From positions 3,810,501-3,874,500 of the forward strand of contig NC_089442.1 of the NCBI RefSeq assembly GCF_026210795.1: a DNA stretch of 64,000 nt. Reading direction: 5' to 3'. The stretch comes from Rhizophagus irregularis. Taxonomy: Eukaryota; Glomeromycota; Glomeromycetes; Glomerales; Glomeraceae. The notes under the pieces were generated by a model. The model worked only from the letters and a program-made list of their open reading frames with translations. It was not told the origin of the DNA and did no database searches. This document shows positions 50,735-61,881 of the stretch, one piece after another. The position numbers were made by a program, and so were the translations under genes. The stretch's first letter is position 1; every line of letters begins with the position of its first letter.

Positions 50735-50996
50735 TATGTGTAAGTAAGGTTGCTTGTCTAAACCTCTTCAAAATCCTACGATTAGTTTCGTCAAAATTTT
50801 ACTATAGATTTATTATAGTTTCGGCAGAGTTTCGGCAGTTTCGGCATTTATAATAAGTTTCGGCAGTTTCGCCTTTCTCCAAAGTTTTGCCAGTTTTTTA
50901 ATATAACTTTAATATAGTTTCGGCAGAATTTCGCTTTTCGGTGAAACGCCATCTTGCCTAAACCCCTAGGTTTCGGCAAGCAACTTTATGTGTAAG
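50735..50996. mobile_element. Small inverted-repeat element with 10 bp target duplication and TTTCGGC repeats
   Basis: TATGTGTAAG occurs at 50735-50744 and 50987-50996. Between them the left end (GGTTGCTTGTCTAAACCT, from 50748) and the right end (AGGTTTCGGCAAGCAACTT) are imperfect inverted copies. The interior repeats GTTTCGGCAG or variants at least five times. Non-coding, 242 bp. Confidence 0.7.
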
Positions 50997-51287
50997 CTTT
51001 TTAACCATCTTATATAATAAATAATAGATTAAAATTTCCAATTTTTTTTGAGTAAAATTGCGCACTAAAATTTTTTTAAAGAAATTAATATGATAATGAA
51101 AATCAAGTATTTAAAATAGCAATATTACTTAAAAATATAAATAAACTTAATAATTATGATTATTTGAAAAGAAAGTTAGTAGTAAATTAGATGTAATGAA
51201 AATAGATTTGCTATTTTACCATATGGAATTATTTGAAACTATATATAATACTTTTAATGTCAAAAGGGTTGATAAATAGGTAAATAG

Positions 51288-51433
51288 ATAAACTGTACTG
51301 TACAGTCAGCTAAACTGTACTGTACGAAAATATTTCAGCCAATCATAACTCATTATATACTTTTCAATTTTTTTTATTTATTATACAATAAAATCTGATT
51401 GGTAAGTTCTCACTTTATACAGTACAGTTTATA
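51288..51433. mobile_element. Short MITE with TAAACTGTACTGTA ends
   Basis: Left ATAAACTGTACTGTACAG (51288-51305) and right ATACAGTACAGTTTAT (51417-51432) are inverted copies about 145 bp apart. A further GCTAAACTGTACTGTAC lies just inside the left end. No coding frame; target duplication likely TA but not certain. Confidence 0.65.
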
Positions 51434-51755
51434 TATATACTTAATACAATATTTGTTACTACTGTCAACAGTAATGATTATAAACACAGGTCAAAAAGTA
51501 AAAAATTAGTCACCAATCGGTCACCAATCAGGTAGTTGATTGGTAATTGATTGATAACTGATTGGCATTTTCGCTAAATACCGGTACCACTCACCAATCA
51601 GGCAGTTTGCTAATAACTTCTGATCTAGTGATCAGAAAAGAATGAAATATAGCTCATTAGAATTGTCTCAACAAATGGTAGTAAAATCACATTTCTAGGA
51701 TTAATAGTTAATAAAAAATTAAATAAAATATAAATGACACAGGTCGAAAGCTGCC

Positions 51756-51807
51756 AAATCGGGGACCATCTAGGCTATCCTAAAAGGACCTAGATGGTTC
51801 CCGATTT
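51756..51807. repeat. Strong hairpin near the left transposon end
   Basis: AAATCGGGGACCATCTAGG (51756-51774) is followed after 14 bases by CCTAGATGGTTCCCGATTT (51789-51807), 18 of 19 pairs. A second hairpin, CTGGATATCAATA / TATTGTTATCCAG (51907-51919 with 51930-51942), follows. Confidence 0.8.
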
Positions 51808-52340
51808 TTTTTTATTTATTTTTGCAGGGTATCCCGATTGGTAACTATAAAATGGCCCCAATCGTTAACGAGCAAGGTTATCAATAAAGCACTTATTGTT
51901 TCGCAACTGGATATCAATAGGATTGACCTTATTGTTATCCAGTTTTTTTTTATTTACTTGTTAGATTAACCTATTGTTATCCATTTTTCTTATTTAGTAG
52001 CTTACCGATTGATGTCATTTTGGTTAATTGTATCAATATATACACATAATTTATTAAAAAGTAATCAATAGGCTATGTCCGATTGTAAAAAAATTAAAAT
52101 ATAGAATCAATACATGCTTTCGATTGATTCCAAATTGCTACTTAATTTATCAATTTATTATATCAGATTTATATTACACGCAATTAATTAATTTCAATTT
52201 ATTATATATTATTAGATGTAAAATTAGCAGAATATTTGTAATATTAATACTACTAGTCTAAAATATTCTATATGACTAATATATTATGATAGTTAATTAA
52301 ATTTTATATAAGAATTTTAATAAGAATTTTATTTGACATT

Positions 52341-52540
52341 ATGGATCCCTTCAACCGATTTTGGTTTCTTTCTTTTCGAACGGAAGGTCCCAATATCATC
52401 ATCATCATTATGGATCCCTTCAACCGATTTTGGTTTCTTTCTTGAATGGTGTCCAATATCATCATCATCATCATGGATCCCTTCAACTGATTTTGGTTTC
52501 TTTTCGAATGGCGTCCAATATCATCATTATCATCATTTTC
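52341..52540. repeat. Three-copy 64-68 bp repeat, decayed coding end of accessory gene
   Basis: ATGGATCCCTTCAACCGATT starts at 52341 and 52409, and the third at 52473 has one change (CAACTGATT). On the minus strand they read as KKPKSVEGIHDDDDDIG-type repeats in one frame. The first unit in the minus direction is one base short, so the frame breaks there. Confidence 0.7.
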
Positions 52541-52606
52541 TCTATATTTCTTTAACTCCCCAGTTATAATCGATAACATCGATCCTTTGTATCCAGATCT
52601 CGTTCA

Positions 52607-55117
52607 TCAAGGTGCGTTTAATGGAGCAGTTTCCTCCCCCGAAGCATACTGAGAATTATCAAAAACTCGTTTTCATCTTCTTTTATCAACTGTTTGCTGA
52701 TAAAATAATACATCCAAATAGTCTGTTAAAAATATTCGCAACTAAAAAATACAATCGGATTACCAAAGTAGCTAATATAATGTACAATTTGCAAAAATTA
52801 TTTACTTACGCAATCACTTCTCCACTTGATATCTCGTATTACAATACGATTTTCATTTGAATCATTGTCCGAATCAACTTCGGACTCCTCTGGACTATGA
52901 TACGCATTTTTTAACATGATTGGATTGAGTTCCGATTTCTTTAACTTTGAGACAATTGGATCGTCTAATAGTTGTAAATGTCTGACCATGTTCGTTCGTC
53001 TTATTCGTTTCTATTCTCTCAATTTTAATGGCTAATTAGCTAATGTTTCATAAATAAACTCAATTAATATAATATTACCTCGCTTTGGCGTGAATTGCCA
53101 TGTTTTCTTTTGGTTTCTTCAGTTTGCTCAGATTCGGATTTCTCTTTTTTTAATAAATCTTCTCTCTGATGGCGGTGGCGCTGATAAATCATTTCGTATA
53201 GCACACCTTCGCTAACCGGATACGCGTTGGTATCTAACACTTTGAATAGAACGGGAATGATTATTTTCGTTACCAGATCCTTCTGCGACTCGAAAGTTTT
53301 ATTGATGTCGAGTTGACTGCCTGTAGGCATACGTTTGATATTCCATTTTACTTCTCGCTAAATATTTATTTGTGTTAGTTTCATGCATTTAAATAAATTC
53401 GAAATTAAATAATTACTTACACGCAAGTTATCTTTCGTATCTTTTGGTAATTCTGTTAAACTGCGATAAGTTACTTTCCTGGGAGCAGCTGGACTAGAAT
53501 CAGTTTCCAATCCGCTAGTTCTCTCTGAACTTGAATTTGACCGAGAATCTGATCGAGAAGTTGATTGTTTTCGTTTTCTTTGCTTCTTAGACTTCTTAGA
53601 TTTGGATTTCTTTTTACTATTCTTGCTATTTTTTTTTGGTTGGTAGCTTTCATCATCGGAAGAAACGACCTCAGTAGATTTGTTAGAAGCTTTAATGGAA
53701 GATGATTTCTTAGACTTCTCGGGCATCTTGGATTTCTTTTTACTTGGTTGATGATCTTTTTTACCGCTTTCATCATCAGAAGAAACAAATCCAGTGGGTT
53801 TGTTCCTAAAATCTTTAATAAATAATGACAGATTTGATGTATCCTGGAGCTTTGGCGCTCGATTCTGGTACCTTTAATGTTTGCTCTTTACCGCTCTCAT
53901 AATCAGAAAAAACAAATTCAGTGGGTTTGTTCCTGGAATCTTTAATAAATAATGATGATGATGTATCCGGAGGTTTGATTTCAATTCTGATACCTTTGAT
54001 GTTTCTTTCTTTACCGCTCTCATAAAGAAAACAAATCCAGTGGGTTTGATGGAAGCTTTAATAAATAATGATGATGTATCCTGGAGTTTAGTATTTAATT
54101 CTGATATCTTTGATGTTTGCTCTTTTTTACCGCTCTCATTACTATCAGAAGAAACAATTTCAGTGGGTTTGTTTGAAGCTTTAATGGATGATGATGATGT
54201 ATCCTGAAGTTTGGCGCTCGGATTCGATATCTTTGATGTTTGCTCTTTACCGTTCTCATTACTATCAGAAGAAACAATTTCGGTAGGTATGTTGGAAGCT
54301 TTAATGGATGATGACGATGTATCCTGGAGTTTGGCGCTCGATTCTGACATCTTAGTTTGATTATCTTCATCATATTTCCTCAAACATTCTAGCAAATATG
54401 TCAACCGATTACTTTCACTAGTAGAAATTTTTGAATTTTTTTCTTAAATGAAAAATTGGTAAATAGTTAGTTCGTTAAATAGTTTCATATCGTTAACGAA
54501 TAGACGATAAAATTGTTGAGGTTTCGTTAAATACTCAGATAATCGTTAACAAAACAGACGAAAAAGCGTTAAATAGTTTTATATCGTTAACAAATAAACG
54601 ATAAAATTGTTGAGGTTTCGTTAAATACTCAGATAATCGTTAACAAACAGACGAAAAAGCAATGTTTTATATTCGTTAACAAAAAACGATAAAATTGTTG
54701 AAAGTTACGAAATACTGATAATCGTTAACAAACAGACGAAAAAGCGTTAAATAGTTTCATATCATTAACAAATAGACGATAAAATTGTTGAGATTTCGTC
54801 ATTATACATAAATATGTTACACAGTATAGAATGTAACCGATTGGAATGAAGCTTACCAATTTCGTAGGCATGCTCCAATTCAGGGGGCAAAACCAAATGG
54901 AATGGACCATTCTCCCTTTCATTGGTATGACTTTGGGTGCGACTTTTGGTATTTGATCTGGTTCGGCTTCTGCTGATTCGATGACTTTTAGTATGTGATC
55001 TGGTACGGCTTCTGCCAGTTCGATGATGTGATTTGGTTCGGCTTCTGCTGGTTCGATGACTTTTAGTATGTGATCTGGTATGGCTTTTACCTGACCTATC
55101 ACTTTTATGACTTTGTT
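52607..55117 (-). pseudogene. Decayed RS/K-rich accessory protein gene of the transposon
   Basis: Five exons can be chained on the minus strand: 54857-55117 (RS-rich: KSHTRSHTKSHRTSRSRTKS, then GPFHLVLPPELEHAYEI), 53421-54442, 53079-53357 (REVKWNIKRMPTGSQLDINK, then ESQKDLVTKIIIPVLFKVLD and YEMIYQRHRHQREDLLKK), 52810-53010 (MVRHLQLLDDPIVSKLKKSE, ending RIVIRDIKWRSDC) and 52607-52648 (YASGEETAPLNAP, stop). The second exon contains about six copies of a 37-39 residue repeat (SAKLQDTSSSSIKASNKPTE, then IVSSDSNESGKKEQTSKIS). Copies 3 to 5 carry small deletions and a stop that break the frame. A Lys/Ser-rich stretch follows. No first exon or start codon was found above 55117. Function unknown; the position opposite the transposase suggests a second transposon protein, perhaps nucleic-acid binding. 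Confidence 0.6.
54473..54803. repeat. Four tandem copies of about 85-95 bp in an intron of the accessory gene
   Basis: Units end with CAGACGAAAAAGC at 54567, 54660 and 54745; each includes AACGATAAAATTGTTGAGG-type sequence and GATAATCGTTAACAAACAGA. The array lies between the 54857 donor and the 54442 acceptor, so it makes the intron unusually long. Confidence 0.75.
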
Positions 55118-55321
55118 CTATAATAAAAGATTATTGTAAAAGAATTATTATTGTACCAAAAATTAACAAATGAGAAAAAGGGAGAATTTTTTTTTTAAGA
55201 AAAAATGGCCTTTTTATGTCTATTTTTTTGATCAGTTTTTCTTTTGATCAATTTAATTACTCCGGATATACTATTAAGCTAACTTATACTATTAAACTAT
55301 TTAACTTATACTATTAAACTA

Positions 55322-56372
55322 TTTTCCAAACAAATCGAGTGATATAATCTAATATTATACTTAACTTTGCCAATTTTAAAAAAAATCAGAATAATTAATC
55401 GAATACTATACTAATTTTACTTAATTTTCCAAACAAATCGAATGATATAATCTAATACTATACTGAATTTTGCTTAATTTTTCAAAAAAATCAGAATAAT
55501 TAATCGAATACTATACTAATTTTACTTAATTTTCCAAACAAATCGAATGATATAATCTAATACTATACTGAATTTTGCTTAATTTTTCAAAAAAATCGGA
55601 ATAATTAATCAAATACTATACTAATTTTACTTAATTTTCCAAACAAATCGAATGATATAATCTAATACTATACTGAATTTTGCTTAATTTTTCAAAAAAA
55701 TCAGAATAATTAATCGAATACTATACTAATTTTACTTAATTTTCCAAACAAATCGAATGATATAATCTAATACTATACTGAATTTTGCTTAATTTTTCAA
55801 AAAAATCAGAATAATTAATCGAATACTATACTAATTTTACTTAATTTTCCAAACAAATCGAATGATATAATCTAATACTATACTGAATTTTGCTTAATTT
55901 TTCAAAAAAATCAGAATAATTAATCGAATACTATACTAATTTTACTTAATTTTCCAAACAAATCGAATGATATAATCTAATACTATACTGAATTTTGCTT
56001 AATTTTTCAAAAAAATCAGAATAATTAATCTAATACTATACTAATTTTACTTAATTTTCCAAACAAATCGAATGATATAATCTAATACTATACTGAATTT
56101 TGCTTAATTTTTCAAAAAAATCGGAATAATTAATCGAATACTATACTAATTTTACTTAATTTTCCAAACAAATCGAATGATATAATCTAATACTATACTA
56201 AATTTTGCTTAATTTTGAATAAATCGGAATAATTAATCCAATACTATACTAAATTTTGCTTAATTTTCCAGACAAATCGAGTGATATAATCTAATACTAT
56301 TAAACTTTGCTTAATTTTGAATAAATCGGAATAATTAATCTAATACTATACTAAATTTACTTAATTAATATG
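55322..56372. repeat. 105-bp satellite array, about ten units, dimeric
   Basis: TTTTCCAAACAAATCGAATG-type unit starts occur at 55322, 55425, 55530, 55635, 55740, 55845, 55950, 56055, 56160 and 56264, an almost constant period of 105. Each unit is two related halves of about 53 and 52 bp: one with TTTTACTTAATTTTCCAAAC, the other with TTTTGCTTAATTTTTCAAAA, both ending near AATACTATACT. The central units are nearly identical and the outer ones diverged, typical of unequal exchange. It separates the two divergent transposon genes. Confidence 0.9.
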
Positions 56373-56508
56373 AATTTTATACCGATTGATTAACGTAACA
56401 GCGAACTTTCAGTATTAAGAAAAATTATTGAGTCAATTCTGATATAATGCGTACCGATTCTATCTTGAATAATAAGTTATAATCTGATATATTGCAATTG
56501 ATAATAAT

Positions 56509-59500
56509 ATGCCACCAAAACCTGCAATCAAACCCAGAAAAAAGGTCTCGTATCATTGTGATGAATGTAACGGAAAATTAGTTGATCTAAGAACAAAAGT
56601 AAAACACGAGGCTGAATATGAGCAAATGAATCGTTCATCAAGATCTACAAAGGTCAGTAAATCAGTATCAAAGCGAGTTCAAATAGACAATAATGATGAT
56701 GAAACTTCAAACGCATCCTCAAGTTCATCGGGTTCATCAAGTTCATCAACATCCGAATCACAAGAACCAATTCACATCCCGACTAAACGAGAAAGAAAAG
56801 AGAAATTTAAAGCAGTGGAATCGGCTGTTAATGATGTATTGATTGATGAACTTGATAACGAAGATACTGGCTTCAGCTCACCGATTGATGACGACCAAAG
56901 TGAAGACTTGAATGATGAAACTTCTGATGATGAACGATTCGCTGCTCCTGAATTAGAGGATTTTGGCGATAATGAAGATTTCATATGTGCTGATTCAGAT
57001 GTAGAATTTTCTGAATCTTGGATACTTATATGGATATTTAAGTATCAATCAAGATTCCGTCATTCCGAGGTTTCCATATCTTCCTTGATTGGATTCTTTA
57101 GCCAAGTATTGAAAGATGCTGATTCAAAAAGATTTGCTAATTTCCCATCCTCATCCTATTCTGCAAAGAAATTGCTACGCATTGACAAGGCAACAAAAAC
57201 ATATGCTGTGTGCCCGAAATGTAACAATCTGTATAAAATTAGGGAAATTTTAGGACAAAATGAACAAGTAACGGAAGCGTCACCAGAACTCAAGTGTAGT
57301 CGAGTTGAGTTTCCTAAACATCTGATGAAAAAGTATAGGGAGGTTTGCGGAGAGGAATTGCTAAAGAACGTTCCAGTAAATAATGGTTATATAAAGCGTC
57401 CTCGCATAGTATTCCCTATGCCAGATTTAAAAACACAAATTTTTACTATGTATTAACGTCCTAATTTCGAATAAAATTTAGCAAAATAGGCAAATCGGCA
57501 TGTTAACGGAGATATATTAGCAGACATTTATGATGGAGAGGTTTGGAAAACATTCAAGTCGGATGATACCCTATTTTTTACGCCCGAACTCGCTGATTCC
57601 AATCTAAGAATAATGATTAACCTCGATTGGTTTCAACCTTTCGATCGAACAATATATAGCACGGGTGTGATTTATGGGGTAATATGCAATCTTCCTCGTG
57701 AAATACGATTTAGACAGGAGAATATGCTAATCCTAGGACTACTTTCAGGACCGCACGAAGTACATGCAGATAACATAAATCATTTTTTATTGCCAATTAT
57801 TACGGAATTACTCGAATTTTGGACAGGAGTTATTATAAAAATGCCGAATAATCCAACTGGCAAAACAGTACGAATGGCAATTATCTGTTGCAGTAGCGAT
57901 ATTCCTGCTGCAAGAACATTATGCGGCCATATATCAGCGTTGGCAGCTTGTCATCGGTGCTGCAAATGAGCTAACAATGGTAATTTTAGTAATTTCAATG
58001 ATATGACTAATTGGTTTAAACCAAGGGATTTAGAAGATTTCTGACAAAATGCTATTGCATGGCGTAATTGCAAAACAAAAGATGAAAGAAATCAGTATGT
58101 TTCAAATCATATGTGCCGATTTTTGAAATTAGTCTAAATTAAGATTTTTATAAAAATTTAATATTTTAGTAAGATTAACATTACACAAATCTAAATTAAA
58201 TATGTGTTACATATTTACGTAACTCAGATTTAATAAAAAATAAAAAAATTTTTTTAATCAATATTCAAAAATAACGGTAATAACCACTTCTTTTTCCCCA
58301 TCACTCCCATCACTTTTCCATCATTTTTCTATTCACTTTTATTAAATATGACAAAAAAGTTTATAAGCAAATATAGCAGTTATTTTTAAGTGGTAAGTAA
58401 AAGAAAAAACTTAATATTTTATATACATAGATAAGACATATTTTTTCATAATTTTTAGCTTTAATTTATTGTTTTTTCTTTGTAAAAAATACATGCAAAT
58501 AAAAAATAATTATGATGTAAAATAGTTGTAAAATGAATAATAAGATATTCTTTTTTTTAAAATAACTAATTATATATTTGTTTTTTATCTTTTAAAATTA
58601 TTTCATTAGATTTATTCTACTAAAATCCTTAAATGGCAAATAAAATCTTTTAAATAAAGTAAAAGAATTTGGGATTCTTTTATGAAAGCATTTTTTGGTA
58701 AGAAATAAAATTTTCAGATCGGACTTTATGCAGGTGACAAAATCGTGCATTATTATTCCTGGAGATATGCTAACGTCATCATTTTACATTCATTTGAAAG
58801 CTGAGAATTTGCTCTATCGTAAGAATCAAAGATCAGGAAAATTGGATCACTGGATGAGGCGTAATTAACGATCAAAGTCAAATCAAATTTAAAAATTAAA
58901 AATAAATATATTAGACGTAATTATTCACAATCCAGTGATTCAATTCATTCGATTTTAGGCTTATTAGATAGACCTCAATTTTCTCTTTCAAATGAATATA
59001 ATTTCATTCGTGTAGCTTGCATCTACAGGTATTTAATAAATTTTTTTATATCAGATTTTATCAAATTTATAAAATTTTATATTAATAATATAATTGATGA
59101 TTCCTAAACATCTACATAAATTAAACGAATTATTTTAAATTTATTTTAAAGATAAAAGTTGGCATCACCTTAGGGAGCAAAGATCATTCAAATTGAATCA
59201 CTATATGTGAAGTAATTAATGATCAAATTTAGATAAAATTCAATAATATACTGAACGTGATTACTGAACAACTAGTGATTCAATTCACTTGATTTTAGAT
59301 TCATTAGATAGATCTCGATTTTCTCTTTCAAATGAATGTAAATTTATTTGTATAGCTTATTTCTACGAAGAATTATCAATGATTTTGTCATGAGAGTTAT
59401 ATTTGATCTTTTAAATTTTAATGATATCTTATATTAAAAAAAAATTAAAAATTATATAATTAATTAGTTTTTTTTGCATTATCTGGTATAAATTTATTAT

Positions 59501-61122
59501 TCTTATATAAATGATAATTTATATTTGCTTTAATAAAATTATTTTTGTGTAAAAAAATTAGATTCCAAGGATCGGCCCATATGAATCTTGTTAGGTGGAC
59601 AGAATTGTTAAGATTACCCTACTTCAATCCAATCAGACATTGCGTCGTAGACCCAGTGCATAATTTATTTCTCGGAATTGCCAGCTGGATTGTAAAACGT
59701 TTATGGATTGATGGAGGAAAAATATCTAAGGACGATTTTAAAATTATGGAAAAACGAGCGGAAGCTATTAAACTGCCAGCCGACATGGGTCGAATTCCAA
59801 ATAAAATATCGACAGGGGAAGGTTTTTTTGGATTCACTGCTGATCAGTGGAAAACCTTCATTTTGGTGTATTCAACACCAATAATGTGGGATTTGCTATC
59901 AGTGAATGATCGTGAAATTTTAGGAAATTTCGTAAGAGCCTGTTCCTTGTTGGTTTGCCGAATCATTAATACCAATAAAATAAATGAGGCCCATAACAGA
60001 TTACTCAAAATTGGTCAACTCATTGAAGAACATTATGGTGAAAATTTAATTACACCAAATATACACCTTTCTTTGCATATAGCCGAATGCTGTCGTGACT
60101 ATGGTCCAATATACTCTTTTTGGTGTTATTCGTTTGAACAAATGAATGGGATCTTAGGTAAATATTTTAATAATGAATGTCTCGGATTTTAATTAATATA
60201 TCATAAATTTGCCCTTTAGATTCCTATCCCAATTCAAAACGATATATTGAACCGGAATTGCTAAGAATTATTGTGCAGAATTGCAGAATCAATGATCTTA
60301 ATTCAATCGGGCAACCAGAAGCTTGTTAATGGTCTTAAGTTAATTGAACCTCGGCAAACAACTGGTTCATTAGCGGTATATGATGACCTCAGATTAGAAG
60401 AATTGGTGCAGTTCAAATGGATTTTTTGCAGCGAATTAGAAGATACGATCACTGGCAGTGAAATTTATCCGGACAATTTATTAAGTCCAATTAAAAACCG
60501 TGTTGATTTACCCGACAATTTGTATGAACAGTTGATTACTTATTATAATGAAGTTTATGGTGAAAAGATGGATGTTGAATTCGGCTCCATGTCAAATCTG
60601 ATCAGTCGAGGTTTACAGAATAATTCGTATGTAGTTGTTCAACCAATAATTAATCAATGCGGAAGAATTCAAGTGGCAGCTGAAATTTTTAGATCCGCGC
60701 TAGCACCTCGATATAAGAAAAATTCTTATATTTTAGCAAAATTTACCCAAGATAACGAATCGATTGAATTATACCCAGGAATGGTGCAATTTTATTTCGA
60801 GCATGTATTGCGACTTCCAACTATTGGTGAAAGAACGCACAAACTTGCTTACGTCAAATGGTACCTACCGGTTAATGATCATCGAATTAGATTTTACTGC
60901 CGAGCTGAACAGGATGATGACCGCAGTGTTAATATTGAACTCTGAAAACTTAATGAATTTTATGAAATGTCTCGTGATAGTATAATTCCAATTCATAATA
61001 TTTATAGCCGGTTTATTCCTACTAATTTTACAATCGGAACAAATAACAATAATAATAACAGCAGACGGAAGGCAAAAACTTATATGGCAGTAGTACCGAT
61101 TAATAGGAAGTTCCATTTATAA
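56509..61122 (+). pseudogene. Tnp2-like (EnSpm/CACTA superfamily) transposase, inactivated
   Basis: Start MPPKPAIKPRKKVSYHCDEC (zinc-binding-like CDEC...H). An acidic/Ser region follows, then WILIWIFKYQSRFRHSEVSI, YAVCPKCNNLYKI, LDADIYDG-like and INLDWFQPFDRTIYSTGVIY, and NLPREIRFRQENMLILGLLS. Later come CSSDIPAARTLCGHISALAA and LRLPYFNPIRHCVVDPVHNL followed by FLGIASWIVKRLW. These are hallmarks of Tnp2-type transposases. The copy is dead: in-frame stops at 57454, 57469 and 57484, at 57967, at about 58042 and near 60940. A frame shift lies near 60310, and a 1.46 kb insertion at 58114. An intron at about 60155-60220 is plausible. The expected C-terminus continues past the last stop to 61122 (YMAVVPINRKFHL-like). 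Confidence 0.85.
58114..59577. mobile_element. 1.46 kb element nested in the transposase gene
   Basis: The transposase reading is split here. CATATG stands on both sides (58108-58113 and 59578-59583), consistent with a target duplication. The ends are weak inverted repeats (TGCCGAT at the left; ATCGGCC at the right). Leaving out the insert and one CATATG brings the two transposase parts into the same frame. Inside are two direct copies of a roughly 190 bp block (58838-59030 and 59178-59370) sharing GATTTTAGGCTTATTAGATA-like and TTTTCTCTTTCAAATGAAT sequence. No coding frame. Confidence 0.7.
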
Positions 61123-61326
61123 TTTCTATTATTAATAAATCGTAATAAATCAGTTATTTTATTTTATACTTGCCAAGTATACTTAGTGAATATTCATATC
61201 AAATGTATTGTCAAATATTATAAATTTGGTAAAATAATGTAATATATATGTATGGTATTATAGACCAACGGATTAATTTATAGCTACCAATCGGTTTATT
61301 CCTATTAGATTCAGTTTCACATATAG

Positions 61327-61881
61327 TAATAAACTAAATATGGGTATCGAAACTCCTAAGAGCATTTCCGAACGTTTCTTTGCGTTTTGCATATACGAAT
61401 CGAAACTCAACCCATAACCTAAACTTCTACCGAAACTCGAAACAACTTCTGATATTCCGAAACCTATCCCGATATCCCGAAACCAGCATTACCCAATTAA
61501 ATTGCTTAAACAACTGTGCCATACGTCATATTGACGAAATCACGTGCTCAATAATCATCAAGAAATTCATAATACCCGACGCTATGTGAGGATTGAGGAA
61601 TATAATGGAGTGAACAAATTCTACCCTAATAGTTATATAGTTAATTTGGATTTAATGTTAGGAATAATTTAATAGTGAACAAACTATTAGAAATTGAACT
61701 TGATACCTTTATTTAAGATTTACTGTAAGGAAAACTAATAAAAATTTTGGGCATATTTCGGTTTCAGGTCGGGATTCGGGAATTGGAAAAATATATGCAT
61801 TTCCGAAACTCTATTTCGTATATACCGAAACCGATAGAGTTTCGGGAAGTTTCGGTTTCGTTACCCATGTTTATAATAAAC
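61327..61881. mobile_element. 539 bp element with 8 bp target duplication
   Basis: TAATAAAC at 61327-61334 and 61874-61881 directly flanks inverted ends TAAATATGGGTATCGAAACT (from 61335) and the complement of TAAACATGGGTAACGAAACC (ending 61873), 16 of the first 19 positions equal or close. The interior is rich in CCGAAAC/GTTTCGG copies. Eight-bp duplications are typical of hAT elements and possible for Mutator-like ones. It lies inside the 10.9 kb transposon and so is younger. Confidence 0.75.

Noticed and set aside
52304-52579. 91-codon minus frame with poly-Met repeats
   Set aside because: The poly-Met run is an off-frame reading of GAT repeats; the natural frame reads Asp runs and KKPKSVEGI, and it is broken by a one-base deletion.
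54725-55102. 125-codon minus frame with ILKVIEPAEAEP-like repeats
   Set aside because: A shifted frame of the same DNA gives an RS-rich block followed by GPFHLVLPPELEHAYEI and ends exactly at a GTAAG donor, which fits the following exons.
55322-56372. CRISPR-like array
   Set aside because: Units are contiguous without unique spacers and the window is eukaryotic; it is a tandem satellite.
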